64,000 nucleotides of DNA. Source: Microbacterium sp. Leaf151 (GTDB taxonomy: Bacteria; Actinomycetota; Actinomycetes; Actinomycetales; Microbacteriaceae). Within the stretch, counting starts at the first letter, position 1. Each line of letters opens with the position of its first letter. The stretch lies in the NCBI RefSeq assembly GCF_001424225.1, contig NZ_LMOR01000002.1, positions 310,001 through 374,000 of the forward strand. Direction: 5' to 3'. The notes under the pieces were generated by a model, which did no database searches, was not told the origin of the DNA, and worked only from the letters and a program-made list of their open reading frames with translations. This document shows, in pieces, positions 53,967 through 64,000 of the stretch. The position numbers and the translations under genes are program-made.

Positions 53967-54383
53967 ATGGCCACCGAAGAGACTCTCGTCCTCGTCAAGC
54001 CCGATGGCGTCGCTCGCGGCCTCACCGGCGCGATCCTCGCCCGCATCGAGGCGAAGGGCTACGCGCTCGTCGACATCCGCCTCGTCGAACCCGACCGTGA
54101 GACGCTCGCCCAGCACTACGCCGAGCACGAGGGCAAGCCCTTCTACGAGCCGCTGCTGGAGTTCATGCTCTCGGGCCCGTCCGTGGCCATCCGTCTCGCG
54201 GGCAACCGCGTGATCGAGGGCTTCCGCTCGCTCGCCGGCACCACCGACCCCACCACCGCCGCCCCCGGCACGATCCGCGGCGACTTCGGTCGCGACTGGG
54301 GCCTGAAGGTGCAGCAGAACCTCGTCCACGGGAGCGACAGCGTCGAATCCGCCGAGCGCGAGCTCGCGATCTGGTTCGCCTGA
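53967..54383 (+). CDS. ndk: Nucleoside diphosphate kinase
   Basis: Equilibrates NTP and NDP pools through a phosphohistidine intermediate. 138 residues. Opens ETLVLVKPDGVARGLTGAIL; catalytic His121 lies in NLVHGSDSVESAERE, and the nucleotide-binding RSLAGTTDPTTAAPGTIRGDFG is intact. Part of the ileS-folC-DUF4233-ndk transcript, ended by a hairpin. Confidence 0.97.
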   Translation: MATEETLVLVKPDGVARGLTGAILARIEAKGYALVDIRLVEPDRETLAQHYAEHEGKPFYEPLLEFMLSGPSVAIRLAGNRVIEGFRSLAGTTDPTTAAPGTIRGDFGRDWGLKVQQNLVHGSDSVESAERELAIWFA

Positions 54384-54398
54384 TCCCGGATGCCATGG

Positions 54399-54427
54399 TG
54401 GCCGCTACCCTCACCGGGTGGCGGCCA
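54399..54427 (+). terminator. Hairpin after ndk
   Basis: TGGCCGC/GCGGCCA outer stem plus ACCC/GGGT inner stem around TCACC, 15 bases after the ndk stop. Confidence 0.6.
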
Positions 54428-54593
54428 TCGTCTTTCGCAGCATGCGGGCAGTTCGCAGCCTCCGTGCTCTGCGTAGGGTCAGCGGCATCCGGTGCGTTCG
54501 GACTGAGGTTGCGCTGATCGCTGAGGATCTGCGCGGCAGAGTGATCGTGCGGACGCGAACTGCCGGGTGGGTCCGTTCCGCGTCGCCCGGCCC

Positions 54594-54642
54594 CTTCGAC
54601 AGGCTCAGGGACCTCTCGACGAGCGGGCTGAGCCCGTCGAAG
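54594..54642. repeat. REP-like palindrome (CTTCGACAGGCTCAG family)
   Basis: 15-base arms CTTCGACAGGCTCAG (54594-54608) and CTGAGCCCGTCGAAG (54628-54642), one mismatch. It lies in the roughly 300-base gap between convergent ndk and the VKOR-like gene, which otherwise holds only the ndk hairpin. The left arm is the sequence also found inside gatA. Confidence 0.8.
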
Positions 54643-54680
54643 TCGCCGGTCACCGGTGCTCCGTCGCGCTCCCGCACGTG

Positions 54681-55277
54681 TCAGAACTGCGCGAGCACGT
54701 TCAGGCGCACCTGCGCGAGCACCGCGACGACGACGAAGGCGGCCAGCGTCATCAATGGCACCCACACCATCAACCGGTCCGCGACCTCACGCACCCGCGC
54801 CCCCGGGATGACGCCCTCGCGCAGCACGTGCAGCGTGACGACGAAGAACGACGGGATCACGACCGACCACGTCACCATGCACCACGGGCACAGCGTCGCG
54901 AGCACGAACAGGCTCTGCGCGATGAGCCAGATGACGAAGGTCAGCGCGAGGGCGAACCCGAGCCAGAACAGCGCCCAGAACCAGCGGGCGAACCGGGCTC
55001 CGGCCAGCAGCGCGACGCCGACGACGATCGGGGCGATCCAGGCCGACAGACCGATGATGGGGTTGGGGAAACCGAAGACCGCACCCTGAGCCGACTGCAG
55101 GTTCGCCGAGCACTGCACGAGCACGCTGATGTCGCAGGATGCCGCGGCTCCCGGGTTCTCGAGCTGGTGGAAGCGCTCCATCGTCAGCGAGAAGGCCGCC
55201 CACCAGCCGACGATGCCGGCGAAGATCAGCCAGGTCGCGACGACGACCGGGAGTCGGGGGGTGACGGTTTCGCTCAT
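54681..55277 (-). CDS. Vitamin K epoxide reductase (VKOR) family protein
   Basis: 198-residue membrane quinone reductase that, in bacteria, reoxidises a DsbA-like partner for disulfide formation. Five hydrophobic segments. The loop SCDISVLVQCSANL gives the outer Cys pair and LATLCPWCMVTW the CxxC active site in a helix. No DsbA gene is adjacent. ATG 55277 has CAGGAT six bases upstream, a weaker version of the leaderless layout. Convergent with ndk. Confidence 0.92.
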   Translation of the reverse strand: MSETVTPRLPVVVATWLIFAGIVGWWAAFSLTMERFHQLENPGAAASCDISVLVQCSANLQSAQGAVFGFPNPIIGLSAWIAPIVVGVALLAGARFARWFWALFWLGFALALTFVIWLIAQSLFVLATLCPWCMVTWSVVIPSFFVVTLHVLREGVIPGARVREVADRLMVWVPLMTLAAFVVVAVLAQVRLNVLAQF

Positions 55278-55608
55278 ACGACAATCCTGCCACCGCGACT
55301 TTTCCGAGCGCTGAGGACGTGGCATCCAGATGCCCGTGCGCGTGCGCGCGGCGGACGATCGGCATTCCGGGCAGGGCGAACCGACGTGTTCGCTGGCCCT
55401 GGCGCCGGTCCGTGCGATAATGAAGGCCGATGTGCCGCGGCCGCGCCGCAGGAACATCACCCAGAAGACTTCGGGCGACGACCGCCCTTCGCAGCACGAG
55501 CCGCAGGCCTGCTGCAGACCGAATGAGTTCGCGGCCCCGCCGGGTGCGGCGCTGCATGAGATTTCGTCGGGCGACGCGCGGTGTCGCCCGCCAGGGAGAA
55601 CCCCCGAC
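55278..55608 (+). promoter_or_regulatory. Promoter and long leader of rne
   Basis: Extended -10 TGC-GATAAT at 55413-55421 predicts a transcript start near 55428 and a leader of about 180 bases. A 7-bp hairpin GGGCGAC/GTCGCCC (55569-55589) sits just before GGGAGA and the rne ATG. RNase E mRNAs in other bacteria are autoregulated through their 5' leaders; the same here is inference. No gene in this stretch. Confidence 0.5.
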
Positions 55609-58347
55609 ATGGCCGATGTGACAGACGATCAGACCCCCACCGACGAGAGCGCGGCCGACACGTCCGCGCTGAATGCGCCCGACGCTCCGGCCGTCGGGGG
55701 CGAGAGTTCGGCCCAGGCCGACTCCGCCGACATCGACGGAGCGGCCGCCGACGAAGACGAGGCGGCGGCGGTTCAGGATGCCGAGGACGCCGTCGCCGAA
55801 GACACCGGGGCCCCCGCTGTGCTCGAGGCCGACGATGCGCAGACCGCTGATCCGGTGGAGAGCGCCACGGCGGAGAGCGACACCGCGGTGACCGAGACCG
55901 CCGATGCCACTCCCGACGACATCGCGCCCGCGGCACCCGCTGCCGATGAGCCTGCTCCGGCGGCACCCGCTGCCGACGAGCCTGCTCCGGCGGCACCCGC
56001 TGCCGATGAGCCTGCTTCGGCGGAGTCCCCGGCGACCGAGGCCCCGGGCGACACCGAGCCCACGGCCGAGGCGGCAGCGCCCGCAGTCGGCGAGACCCAC
56101 GCCGCCCCCGAGGCTCCCGCCCAGCCGGAGCCCCAGCCCGAGGCGGCTGAGCCGGAAGCCGCGGCCGCACCCGAGAAGCCCGCCCGCCCGACCGCGGTAT
56201 CGCTCGGCCTGCTGCCCGAGAACTTCGTGTCGGCCGTGTCCACGGCGCTGCACTTCTACGCGCCCGCGCTGCCGCCGCTCGCGCTGAGTGACGACTTCGA
56301 CGATCGTGACGACCGCGACGACGAGGGCCCTGCCGAACGCGTGTCCGCCAACGCCCGTCGCCGCAACCGACGCCGTGGCGGCACCGAACCCGCCCCGGTC
56401 GAGCAGAACGACCCCCCGGCCGCCCCCGTCCGCCAGCGCGCCGTCGAGGTCATCACCGAACCGCAGCGCATCAAGGGCTCCACCCGTCTCGAGGCCAAGA
56501 AGCAGCGCCGCCGCGACGGGCGCGAGGCCGGGCGTCGCCGCCCCGTCGTGACCGAGGCCGAGTTCCTCGCCCGGCGCGAGGCGGTCGACCGCGTCATGGT
56601 CGTCCGCTCCAAGGCCGGTCGCATCCAGATCGCCGTGCTCGAAGACAACGTGCTCGTGGAGCACTACGTCGCCCGCAATCAGGACGCCTCCCTCATCGGA
56701 AACGTCTACCTCGGCCGTGTACAGAACGTGCTGCCCAGCATGGAGGCCGCGTTCGTCGACATCGGTCGCGGACGCAACGCCGTGCTGTACTCCGGCGAGG
56801 TCGACTGGGAGGGCGTGGAGACCAACAACCAGCCCCGCCGCATCGAGCTCGCCCTCAAGTCGGGCGACCGTGTGCTCGTGCAGGTGACGAAAGACCCGGT
56901 GGGCCACAAGGGCGCGCGCCTGACCAGCCAGATCTCGCTGCCGGGCCGCTACCTCGTCTACGTGCCGAACGGCACGATGAACGGCATCTCGCGCAAGCTC
57001 CCCGACACCGAGCGGGCCCGCCTGAAGAAGATCCTCAAAGAGGTCCTTCCCGAGTCGTCCGGCGTGATCGTGCGCACGGCCGCCGAGGGCGCCACCGAGG
57101 AGCAGCTGACCCTCGACGTGCAGCGCCTCACCTCGCAGTGGGAGCACGTCTCGAGCCAGCTCAAGACCATCCAGGCGCCCGCCCTGCTGCACTCCGAGCC
57201 CGACCTGCTGGTCAAGATCGTGCGCGACGTCTTCAACGAGGACTTCACGCGCATGCTCATCCAGGGCGAAGAAGCGCTGCAGACGATCTCGAGCTACCTG
57301 CAGGGCGTGGCCCCCGACCTGCTCGAGCGCGTCGAGAAGTACGACGGCGAGCAGGACCCGTTCGACGCGTTCCGCGTCACCGAGCAGATCGAGAAAGCCC
57401 TCGACCGCAAGGTCTGGCTGCCCTCCGGCGGCTCGCTCGTCATCGACCGCACCGAGGCGATGACGGTCGTCGACGTCAACACCGGCAAGTTCGTCGGCTC
57501 GGGCGGCAACCTCGAAGAGACCGTCACGAAGAACAACCTCGAGGCGGCCGAAGAGATCGTGCGCCAGCTGCGTCTGCGTGACATCGGCGGCATCATCGTC
57601 GTCGACTTCATCGACATGGTGCTCGAGTCCAACCGCGACCTCGTGCTGCGCCGACTCATCGAGTGCCTCAGCCGGGACCGCACGAAGCACCAGGTCGCCG
57701 AGGTCACCTCGCTCGGCCTCGTGCAGATGACGCGCAAGAAGCTCGGTCTCGGTCTGCTCGAGACCTTCAGCGAGGCGTGCGAGGTGTGCGCCGGTCGCGG
57801 TGTCGTCGTGCACCACGACCCGGTCGTCAAGCACCGTCCGTCGGGAACCGCGAACGGCAATGGCAACGCGAACGGCGGTTCTTCGAACCGTCGTGGACGC
57901 GGAGGCAACGCCGGTTCGTCGAACAACGCGTCTTCTTCCGCATCGAACACCGGTCACAGCACCGGCAACGGTGCGGCAGCGGCCGCGAACGGCGGCACGC
58001 ACGTCATCACCGAGGGCGTGAAGTCCGCGCTCGCCCAGATCGCGGCATCCACCGTCAAGCCCACCGTCGACGACCCCGCCGTCGTCGAGGCGGCGGTCGT
58101 GGCATCCGTCGAAGCCGTCCTCGAGGCGAAGGTCGAAGCCGACGCGCCGGCACCGGCGCGCGAGAAGCGCCCGCGCAAGAAGCGCGAGCCCAAGACGCCG
58201 CGCACCGAGAAGGACGCCCTGCTGGAGTCGGTGCTCGAGGCGCTGCCCGAGCCGAAGGCCCCGGGCCAGGGCCGTTCGCGCCGTCGCGTGACCACGGCTG
58301 CCCTGACCGGCACCCCTGTGAACGCGCAGCCCACGACGGAGTCCTGA
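55609..58347 (+). CDS. rne: Ribonuclease E/G
   Basis: Endoribonuclease that starts mRNA decay and processes stable RNA. 912 residues. The first 290 are an acidic, Ala/Pro/Glu-rich disordered region with three 10-residue repeats (AAPAADEPAP). The catalytic half follows: S1 domain (LIGNVYLGRVQNVLPSMEAAFVDIGRGRNAVLY), the 5'-sensor/RNase H-like part, DNase I-like active site VDVNTGKFVGSGGNLEETVTKNN with IVVDFIDM, and the Zn-link-like CEVCAGRG. A Gly/Asn/Ser linker and a basic C-tail (EKRPRKKREPKTPRTEK) end it. Actinobacterial RNase E has long N- and C-terminal extensions like these. Confidence 0.94.
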   Translation: MADVTDDQTPTDESAADTSALNAPDAPAVGGESSAQADSADIDGAAADEDEAAAVQDAEDAVAEDTGAPAVLEADDAQTADPVESATAESDTAVTETADATPDDIAPAAPAADEPAPAAPAADEPAPAAPAADEPASAESPATEAPGDTEPTAEAAAPAVGETHAAPEAPAQPEPQPEAAEPEAAAAPEKPARPTAVSLGLLPENFVSAVSTALHFYAPALPPLALSDDFDDRDDRDDEGPAERVSANARRRNRRRGGTEPAPVEQNDPPAAPVRQRAVEVITEPQRIKGSTRLEAKKQRRRDGREAGRRRPVVTEAEFLARREAVDRVMVVRSKAGRIQIAVLEDNVLVEHYVARNQDASLIGNVYLGRVQNVLPSMEAAFVDIGRGRNAVLYSGEVDWEGVETNNQPRRIELALKSGDRVLVQVTKDPVGHKGARLTSQISLPGRYLVYVPNGTMNGISRKLPDTERARLKKILKEVLPESSGVIVRTAAEGATEEQLTLDVQRLTSQWEHVSSQLKTIQAPALLHSEPDLLVKIVRDVFNEDFTRMLIQGEEALQTISSYLQGVAPDLLERVEKYDGEQDPFDAFRVTEQIEKALDRKVWLPSGGSLVIDRTEAMTVVDVNTGKFVGSGGNLEETVTKNNLEAAEEIVRQLRLRDIGGIIVVDFIDMVLESNRDLVLRRLIECLSRDRTKHQVAEVTSLGLVQMTRKKLGLGLLETFSEACEVCAGRGVVVHHDPVVKHRPSGTANGNGNANGGSSNRRGRGGNAGSSNNASSSASNTGHSTGNGAAAAANGGTHVITEGVKSALAQIAASTVKPTVDDPAVVEAAVVASVEAVLEAKVEADAPAPAREKRPRKKREPKTPRTEKDALLESVLEALPEPKAPGQGRSRRRVTTAALTGTPVNAQPTTES
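55931..56020 (+). repeat. Three 30-bp in-frame repeats in rne
   Basis: Three consecutive 30-base copies with only two differing bases, encoding the ADEPAP repeats of the N-terminal tail; prone to length change by slippage. Confidence 0.85.
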
Positions 58348-58359
58348 GCACGACGACGG

Positions 58360-58517
58360 ACGTGAGGGGCTGCTCCTCGTCGCCGAGCCGGGCTCGCGCG
58401 CGACTCGGAGCGGCCCCTCCGCACGTCTCCGCCGGCCGGACCGGGAGCGGCCCCTCCGCACGTCTCCGCCGGCCAGACCGGGAGCGGCCCCTCCGCACGT
58501 CTCAGCCGGCCGGGGCG
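58360..58517 (+). repeat. rne terminator hairpin with 37-bp right arm in three tandem copies
   Basis: AGGGGCTGCTCC (about 58366-58377) pairs with GGAGCGGCCCCT. That right-arm unit (37 bases, GGAGCGGCCCCTCCGCACGT...) is repeated at 58407, 58444 and 58481, so any copy could close the hairpin. No gene in this 219-base gap. Confidence 0.75.
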
Positions 58518-58566
58518 TCCCCACGCGTCCGCGTCGGTATGGCGAGGGATGCCGGGCACGTGCGTG

Positions 58567-58836
58567 TCAGGAGCGTCGCTCGCGCGCGGTGACGCGCAGG
58601 CCCGAGGCCCGCAGGCGCCGCACGAGCTCCTTGCCGCCGACGTGCTCGGCACCGGCGGCGACCAGAGCGGCGTGGCGCTCGTCGGGCACGTCGTAGTGGT
58701 CGAGATCGAACGCGCGGCGGGGGATGCCGGCGGCTGCGGCGAAGGCGTGAAGTTCGTCGAGATCGCTGTCGCTCACGAGGTGCGCCCACAGGCGTCCGTG
58801 CGCGGGCCACTGCGGGTCGTCGATGAGGATCGCCAT
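58567..58836 (-). CDS. DUF4031 protein
   Basis: 89-residue protein of the DUF4031 family: AILIDDPQWPAHGRLWAHLVSD at the start, then the DELHAFAAAAGIPRRAFDLDHYDVP motif with conserved His and Asp residues. Homologues are common as single small genes in actinobacteria; no function is established. ATG 58836 is set by TAGGAT six bases upstream. It lies between convergent-oriented rne and divergent rplU. Confidence 0.88.
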   Translation of the reverse strand: MAILIDDPQWPAHGRLWAHLVSDSDLDELHAFAAAAGIPRRAFDLDHYDVPDERHAALVAAGAEHVGGKELVRRLRASGLRVTARERRS

Positions 58837-58842
58837 TCCGCG

Positions 58843-58848
58843 ATCCTA
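58843..58848 (-). promoter_or_regulatory. -10 element, leaderless DUF4031 gene
   Basis: TAGGAT, minus strand, six bases before the ATG at 58836. Confidence 0.6.
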
Positions 58849-58895
58849 CGGTCGACACGCGGGCCGATGCTTTTGCCGGATGCTGCCCGGTGAGC

Positions 58896-58901
58896 TAAAC
58901 T
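58896..58901 (+). promoter_or_regulatory. -10 element of rplU operon
   Basis: TAAACT, about 147 bases before rplU. The intervening leader is long enough for an L21-type autogenous control structure, but I could not fold a convincing one. Confidence 0.45.
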
Positions 58902-59047
58902 CGACCCTTGGTGCGTCGCGTCCGCCCTACGGGAGCGTGACCCCGCTGACTTTCGTCGGCCGGATCGCACCGAGACTTGGGTCATCAGACCCTCCCAACG
59001 TCATCAGACAACCGGAGCCCCGCGCTCCCGAATGAAACAGGTGTGAA

Positions 59048-59356
59048 GTGGTTTACGCAGTTGTGCGCGCCGGCGGCCGCCAGGAGAAGGTCCAGGTCGG
59101 CACGGTCGTCGTGCTCGACCGCCAGAAGGCGAAGATCGGCGAGAGCATCCAGCTGCCCGCCGTCCTGTTCGTCGACGGCGACGCGGTCACGACCGACGCC
59201 GACAAGCTCGCGAAGGTCTCGGTCACGGCCGAGGTGCTCGGCGAGGAGCGCGGTCCGAAGATCGTGATCCAGAAGTTCAAGAACAAGACCGGCTACAAGA
59301 AGCGCCAGGGCCACCGCCAGGACCTCACGCGCGTCAAGATCACCGGCATCAAGTAA
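59048..59356 (+). CDS. rplU: Ribosomal protein L21
   Basis: Large-subunit protein binding 23S rRNA. 102 residues, normal length: [21 protein letters not shown] at the start and [21 protein letters not shown], the conserved RNA-contact end. GTG start, with the purine-rich AACAGGTGTGAA upstream. Followed 18 bases later by rpmA. Confidence 0.97.
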   Translation: MVYAVVRAGGRQEKVQVGTVVVLDRQKAKIGESIQLPAVLFVDGDAVTTDADKLAKVSVTAEVLGEERGPKIVIQKFKNKTGYKKRQGHRQDLTRVKITGIK

Positions 59357-59374
59357 GAGCCAGGAGACGCAGAG

Positions 59375-59635
59375 ATGGCACACAAAAAGGGCGCAAGCTC
59401 CACCCGTAACGGTCGTGACTCCAACGCACAGCGCCTCGGCGTGAAGCGCTTCGGCGGTCAGGTCGTCCTCGCCGGCGAGATCATCGTCCGTCAGCGCGGC
59501 ACGCACTTCCACCCCGGCGCCAACGTCGGCCGTGGTGGCGACGACACGCTGTTCGCTCTGGCTCCCGGTGCGGTCCAGTTCGGCGCCAAGGGCGGCCGCA
59601 AGGTCGTCAACATCGTCACCGCCGCAGCGGAGTAA
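59375..59635 (+). CDS. rpmA: Ribosomal protein L27
   Basis: Large-subunit protein whose N-terminus reaches the peptidyl-transferase centre. 86 residues: [20 protein letters not shown], then [15 protein letters not shown]. The N-terminus has no Firmicutes-type cleavable leader. AGGAGACGCAGAG precedes the ATG. A strong terminator follows. Confidence 0.97.
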   Translation: MAHKKGASSTRNGRDSNAQRLGVKRFGGQVVLAGEIIVRQRGTHFHPGANVGRGGDDTLFALAPGAVQFGAKGGRKVVNIVTAAAE

Positions 59636-62121
<2,486 letters not shown>

Positions 62122-62125
62122 GCGC

Positions 62126-63385
62126 ATGACCGTCATCGCCGCCTCCGTCGACGAGCGCCTGCGTCTCGCGAAAGACGCGGCGCGCGAGATCGCCCTCCTC
62201 GATTCCGCTCGCAAGAGCGCACTGCTGAACGCCGTGGCAGACGCCCTCGTGACCGCGTCCGACGACATCGTCGCCGCCAATGCCGACGACCTCGAGCGAG
62301 GGCGGGCGGATGCCATCGGCGAGGCACTCCTCGACCGTCTGCGCCTCGACACCGCGCGGGTGGCCGCCCTGGCCGCCGCCGTCCGCGACGTCGCCGATCT
62401 GCCCGACCCGGTCGGACGCGTGCTCGACGAGCGCACCCTGCCCAACGGCATCCAGCTGCAGAAGGTCGCGGTGCCGTTCGGCGTCGTCGGGTCCATCTAC
62501 GAGGCACGCCCCAACGTGACGGTCGACATCGCCTCGCTCGCCCTGCGCTCCGGGAACGCCGTCGTGCTGCGCGGTGGGTCGGCGGCGCAGCGCACCAACG
62601 CCGTGCTCGTGTCGGTCATGCGTGACGCCCTGCAGTCCGAGGGGGTGTCGCCCGAGGCCGTGCAGAGCGTCGACGACTTCGGCCGCGAGGGTGCGCGCGC
62701 CCTCATGAACGCCCGGGGTCTCGTCGACGTCCTCGTCCCGCGGGGGAGCGCCGGTCTGATAGAGACCGTCGTCACCGAATCCACGGTGCCGGTGATCGAG
62801 ACGGGTGCGGGCGTCGTCCACGTCTTCCTCGACGCCACCGCCCGCGACGACTGGGCGCGCGACATCGTCCTCAACGCCAAGACCCAGCGCCCGAGCGTAT
62901 GCAACGCCGTCGAGACCGTACTCGTGCACCGCGGCGCGGCCGACCGTCTGCTGCCGGAGCTGCTGGCATCCCTTTCCGACGCCGGTGTCACCGTGCACGG
63001 AGACGACGAGACCCGTGCGCACGACGGGCGCGTGGTCGCGGCAACCGAAGAAGACTGGGCGCGCGAATACGGCACGCTCGATCTGGCCGTGCGTGTCGTC
63101 GACGACCTCGACGACGCCCTCGCCCACATCCGCCGCTACTCGACGCACCACACCGAGTCGATCGTCACCGACGATCGGGCCGCCGCCGACCGCTTCCTCG
63201 CCGAGGTCGACTCGGCGGTCGTACTCGTCAACGCCTCCACCCGCTTCACCGACGGGGGCGAGTTCGGCTTCGGCGCCGAGGTCGGCATCTCGACGCAAAA
63301 ACTGCATGCCCGCGGACCCATGGGGCTCGCCGAGCTCACGAGCACCAAGTGGCTCGGGCGCGGCGGCGGCCAGGTCCGCGCCTGA
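62126..63385 (+). CDS. proA: Gamma-glutamyl phosphate reductase
   Basis: Second proline-pathway enzyme; reduces gamma-glutamyl phosphate to the semialdehyde with NADPH. 419 residues. Aldehyde-dehydrogenase fold with GSIYEARPNVTVDIASLALRSGN near 130, catalytic Cys259 in TQRPSVCNAVETVLVH, and the C-terminal TDGGEFGFGAEVGISTQKLHARGPMGL. It can be read from obg-proB and from its own internal promoter. Confidence 0.97.
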   Translation: MTVIAASVDERLRLAKDAAREIALLDSARKSALLNAVADALVTASDDIVAANADDLERGRADAIGEALLDRLRLDTARVAALAAAVRDVADLPDPVGRVLDERTLPNGIQLQKVAVPFGVVGSIYEARPNVTVDIASLALRSGNAVVLRGGSAAQRTNAVLVSVMRDALQSEGVSPEAVQSVDDFGREGARALMNARGLVDVLVPRGSAGLIETVVTESTVPVIETGAGVVHVFLDATARDDWARDIVLNAKTQRPSVCNAVETVLVHRGAADRLLPELLASLSDAGVTVHGDDETRAHDGRVVAATEEDWAREYGTLDLAVRVVDDLDDALAHIRRYSTHHTESIVTDDRAAADRFLAEVDSAVVLVNASTRFTDGGEFGFGAEVGISTQKLHARGPMGLAELTSTKWLGRGGGQVRA

Positions 63386-63435
63386 CCGCCTAAAATGGCT
63401 TTGCGCGCCGCGCAGACCACTCGAACGGAGTACTG

Positions 63436-63660
63436 ATGACTTTCGCCACGCTTCTCGCCCACGCCGCCGAAGAAGGCGGACACCACGGCGGCAACGTGCA
63501 GGCCGAGACCTTCTGGGTCGGTGCCGTGGCATTCGTGGTCTTCGTGCTGCTGAGCCTGGTCACGCTGTCGTACCGCAACGTGTCGAACCGCCACGCGCAC
63601 AAGGCCGAGGCCTACGCGCAGAAGCACGGCGCGCCTGTCCCCGAGGCGCACGGCCACTGA
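63436..63660 (+). CDS. Small His-rich membrane protein
   Basis: 74 residues: [20 protein letters not shown], one membrane helix ([21 protein letters not shown]) and a His-rich C-tail ([17 protein letters not shown], ending EAHGH). Eight or nine histidines on both sides of the helix suggest metal contact, but I know no function. Lies between proA and nadD with CGGAG before the ATG. Real gene likely from position and codon use. Confidence 0.7.
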   Translation: MTFATLLAHAAEEGGHHGGNVQAETFWVGAVAFVVFVLLSLVTLSYRNVSNRHAHKAEAYAQKHGAPVPEAHGH

Positions 63661-63670
63661 GGCCCACCGT

Positions 63671-64000
63671 ATGTCGGTGACGCGCGCCCCTCGCATCGGG
63701 GTCATGGGTGGGACGTTCGATCCCATCCATCACGGTCACCTCGTTGCGGCGTCCGAGGTCGCGCAGTCGTTCGATCTCGATGAGGTCGTCTTCGTGCCCA
63801 CGGGCCGCCCGTGGCAGAAGCACGACGTCACCGAGAGCGAGCACCGCTATCTCATGACGGTGATCGCGACCGCATCCAATCCGCAGTTCACCGTCAGCCG
63901 CGTCGACGTCGATCGGGCCGGCCCCACCTACACGATCGATACGCTGCGCGATCTGCACGAGCAGCGTCCGGGCGCCGAACTGTTCTTCATCACCGGCGCC
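63671..64000 (+). CDS. nadD: Nicotinate-nucleotide adenylyltransferase, N-terminal part
   Basis: Converts nicotinate mononucleotide and ATP to deamido-NAD in NAD synthesis. The first 110 residues are in the window and the gene runs off the right edge in frame. [15 protein letters not shown] carries the (H/T)xGH nucleotidyl-transferase motif; PTGRPWQKH, then [16 protein letters not shown] near 88 are typical of NadD. ATG 63671 is ten bases after the previous gene's stop. Confidence 0.95.
   Translation, partial: MSVTRAPRIGVMGGTFDPIHHGHLVAASEVAQSFDLDEVVFVPTGRPWQKHDVTESEHRYLMTVIATASNPQFTVSRVDVDRAGPTYTIDTLRDLHEQRPGAELFFITGA

Noticed and set aside
54418-55089. 223-residue open frame after ndk
   Set aside because: It crosses a hairpin and a REP-like repeat (translated as PFDRLRDL) and then runs antisense to the VKOR-like gene.

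Overview
The window is about 64 kb of very GC-rich chromosomal DNA with densely packed genes whose third codon positions are almost always G or C. The gene set and order point to an actinobacterium of the family Microbacteriaceae, most like Microbacterium. The clues are tig-clpP1-clpP2-clpX, ileS-folC-DUF4233-ndk-rne-rplU-rpmA-obg-proB-proA-nadD, the clpS-DUF2017 pair, a DUF4031 protein, an actinobacterial ileS T-box leader and many leaderless genes. The genus is an inference; no rRNA or other species marker is present.

Layout. 1-8.1 kb: the start of an acyl-CoA ligase, gatCAB (tRNA-dependent amidation), dinB, a GerW-like small protein with a P-loop protein, and a minus-strand metallopeptidase-clpS-DUF2017 operon. 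8.2-13.3 kb: tRNA-His, orn, tRNA-Arg, a divergent MocR regulator/YczE membrane protein pair, an SSB and a lipoprotein. 13.3-22 kb: ettA, two thioesterases, two unknown proteins, a truncated globin overlapping an MscS channel, and an ABC-2 type exporter. 22-31.6 kb: pepN and hemH back to back, rpiB-nei, a PaiB-like protein with an amidohydrolase, dps, a gamma carbonic anhydrase and a phage-type small protein. 31.6-40 kb: tRNA-Gly, tRNA-Pro, trigger factor, a TPR protein, clpP1P2, clpX and an M3 oligopeptidase; the ClpS, ClpP, ClpX, trigger factor and peptidase genes together cover nascent-chain folding, ATP-driven degradation and peptide recycling. 40-48 kb: valS with a small downstream gene, then a complete peptide/nickel-type ABC importer (binding protein, two permeases, fused double ATPase). 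48-64 kb: T-box-controlled ileS, folC, DUF4233, ndk, a VKOR-like protein, RNase E/G, ribosomal proteins L21 and L27, Obg, proBA, a small membrane protein and the start of nadD.

This is mostly housekeeping sequence with no insertion sequence, prophage, CRISPR array or defence island that I could support. The unusual material lies between and across genes: a family of GTGTCCA palindromes (seven copies at three sites, two of them in a duplicated 160-bp unit); several other intergenic repeats, one of which supplies the last codons of gatA; an apparently over-used word GGATGCC/GGCATCC that recurs as inverted pairs in intergenic hairpins, reminiscent of DNA uptake signals; and a consistent leaderless promoter layout (TAnnnT, 6-7 bases, then ATG/GTG) before about eighteen genes.
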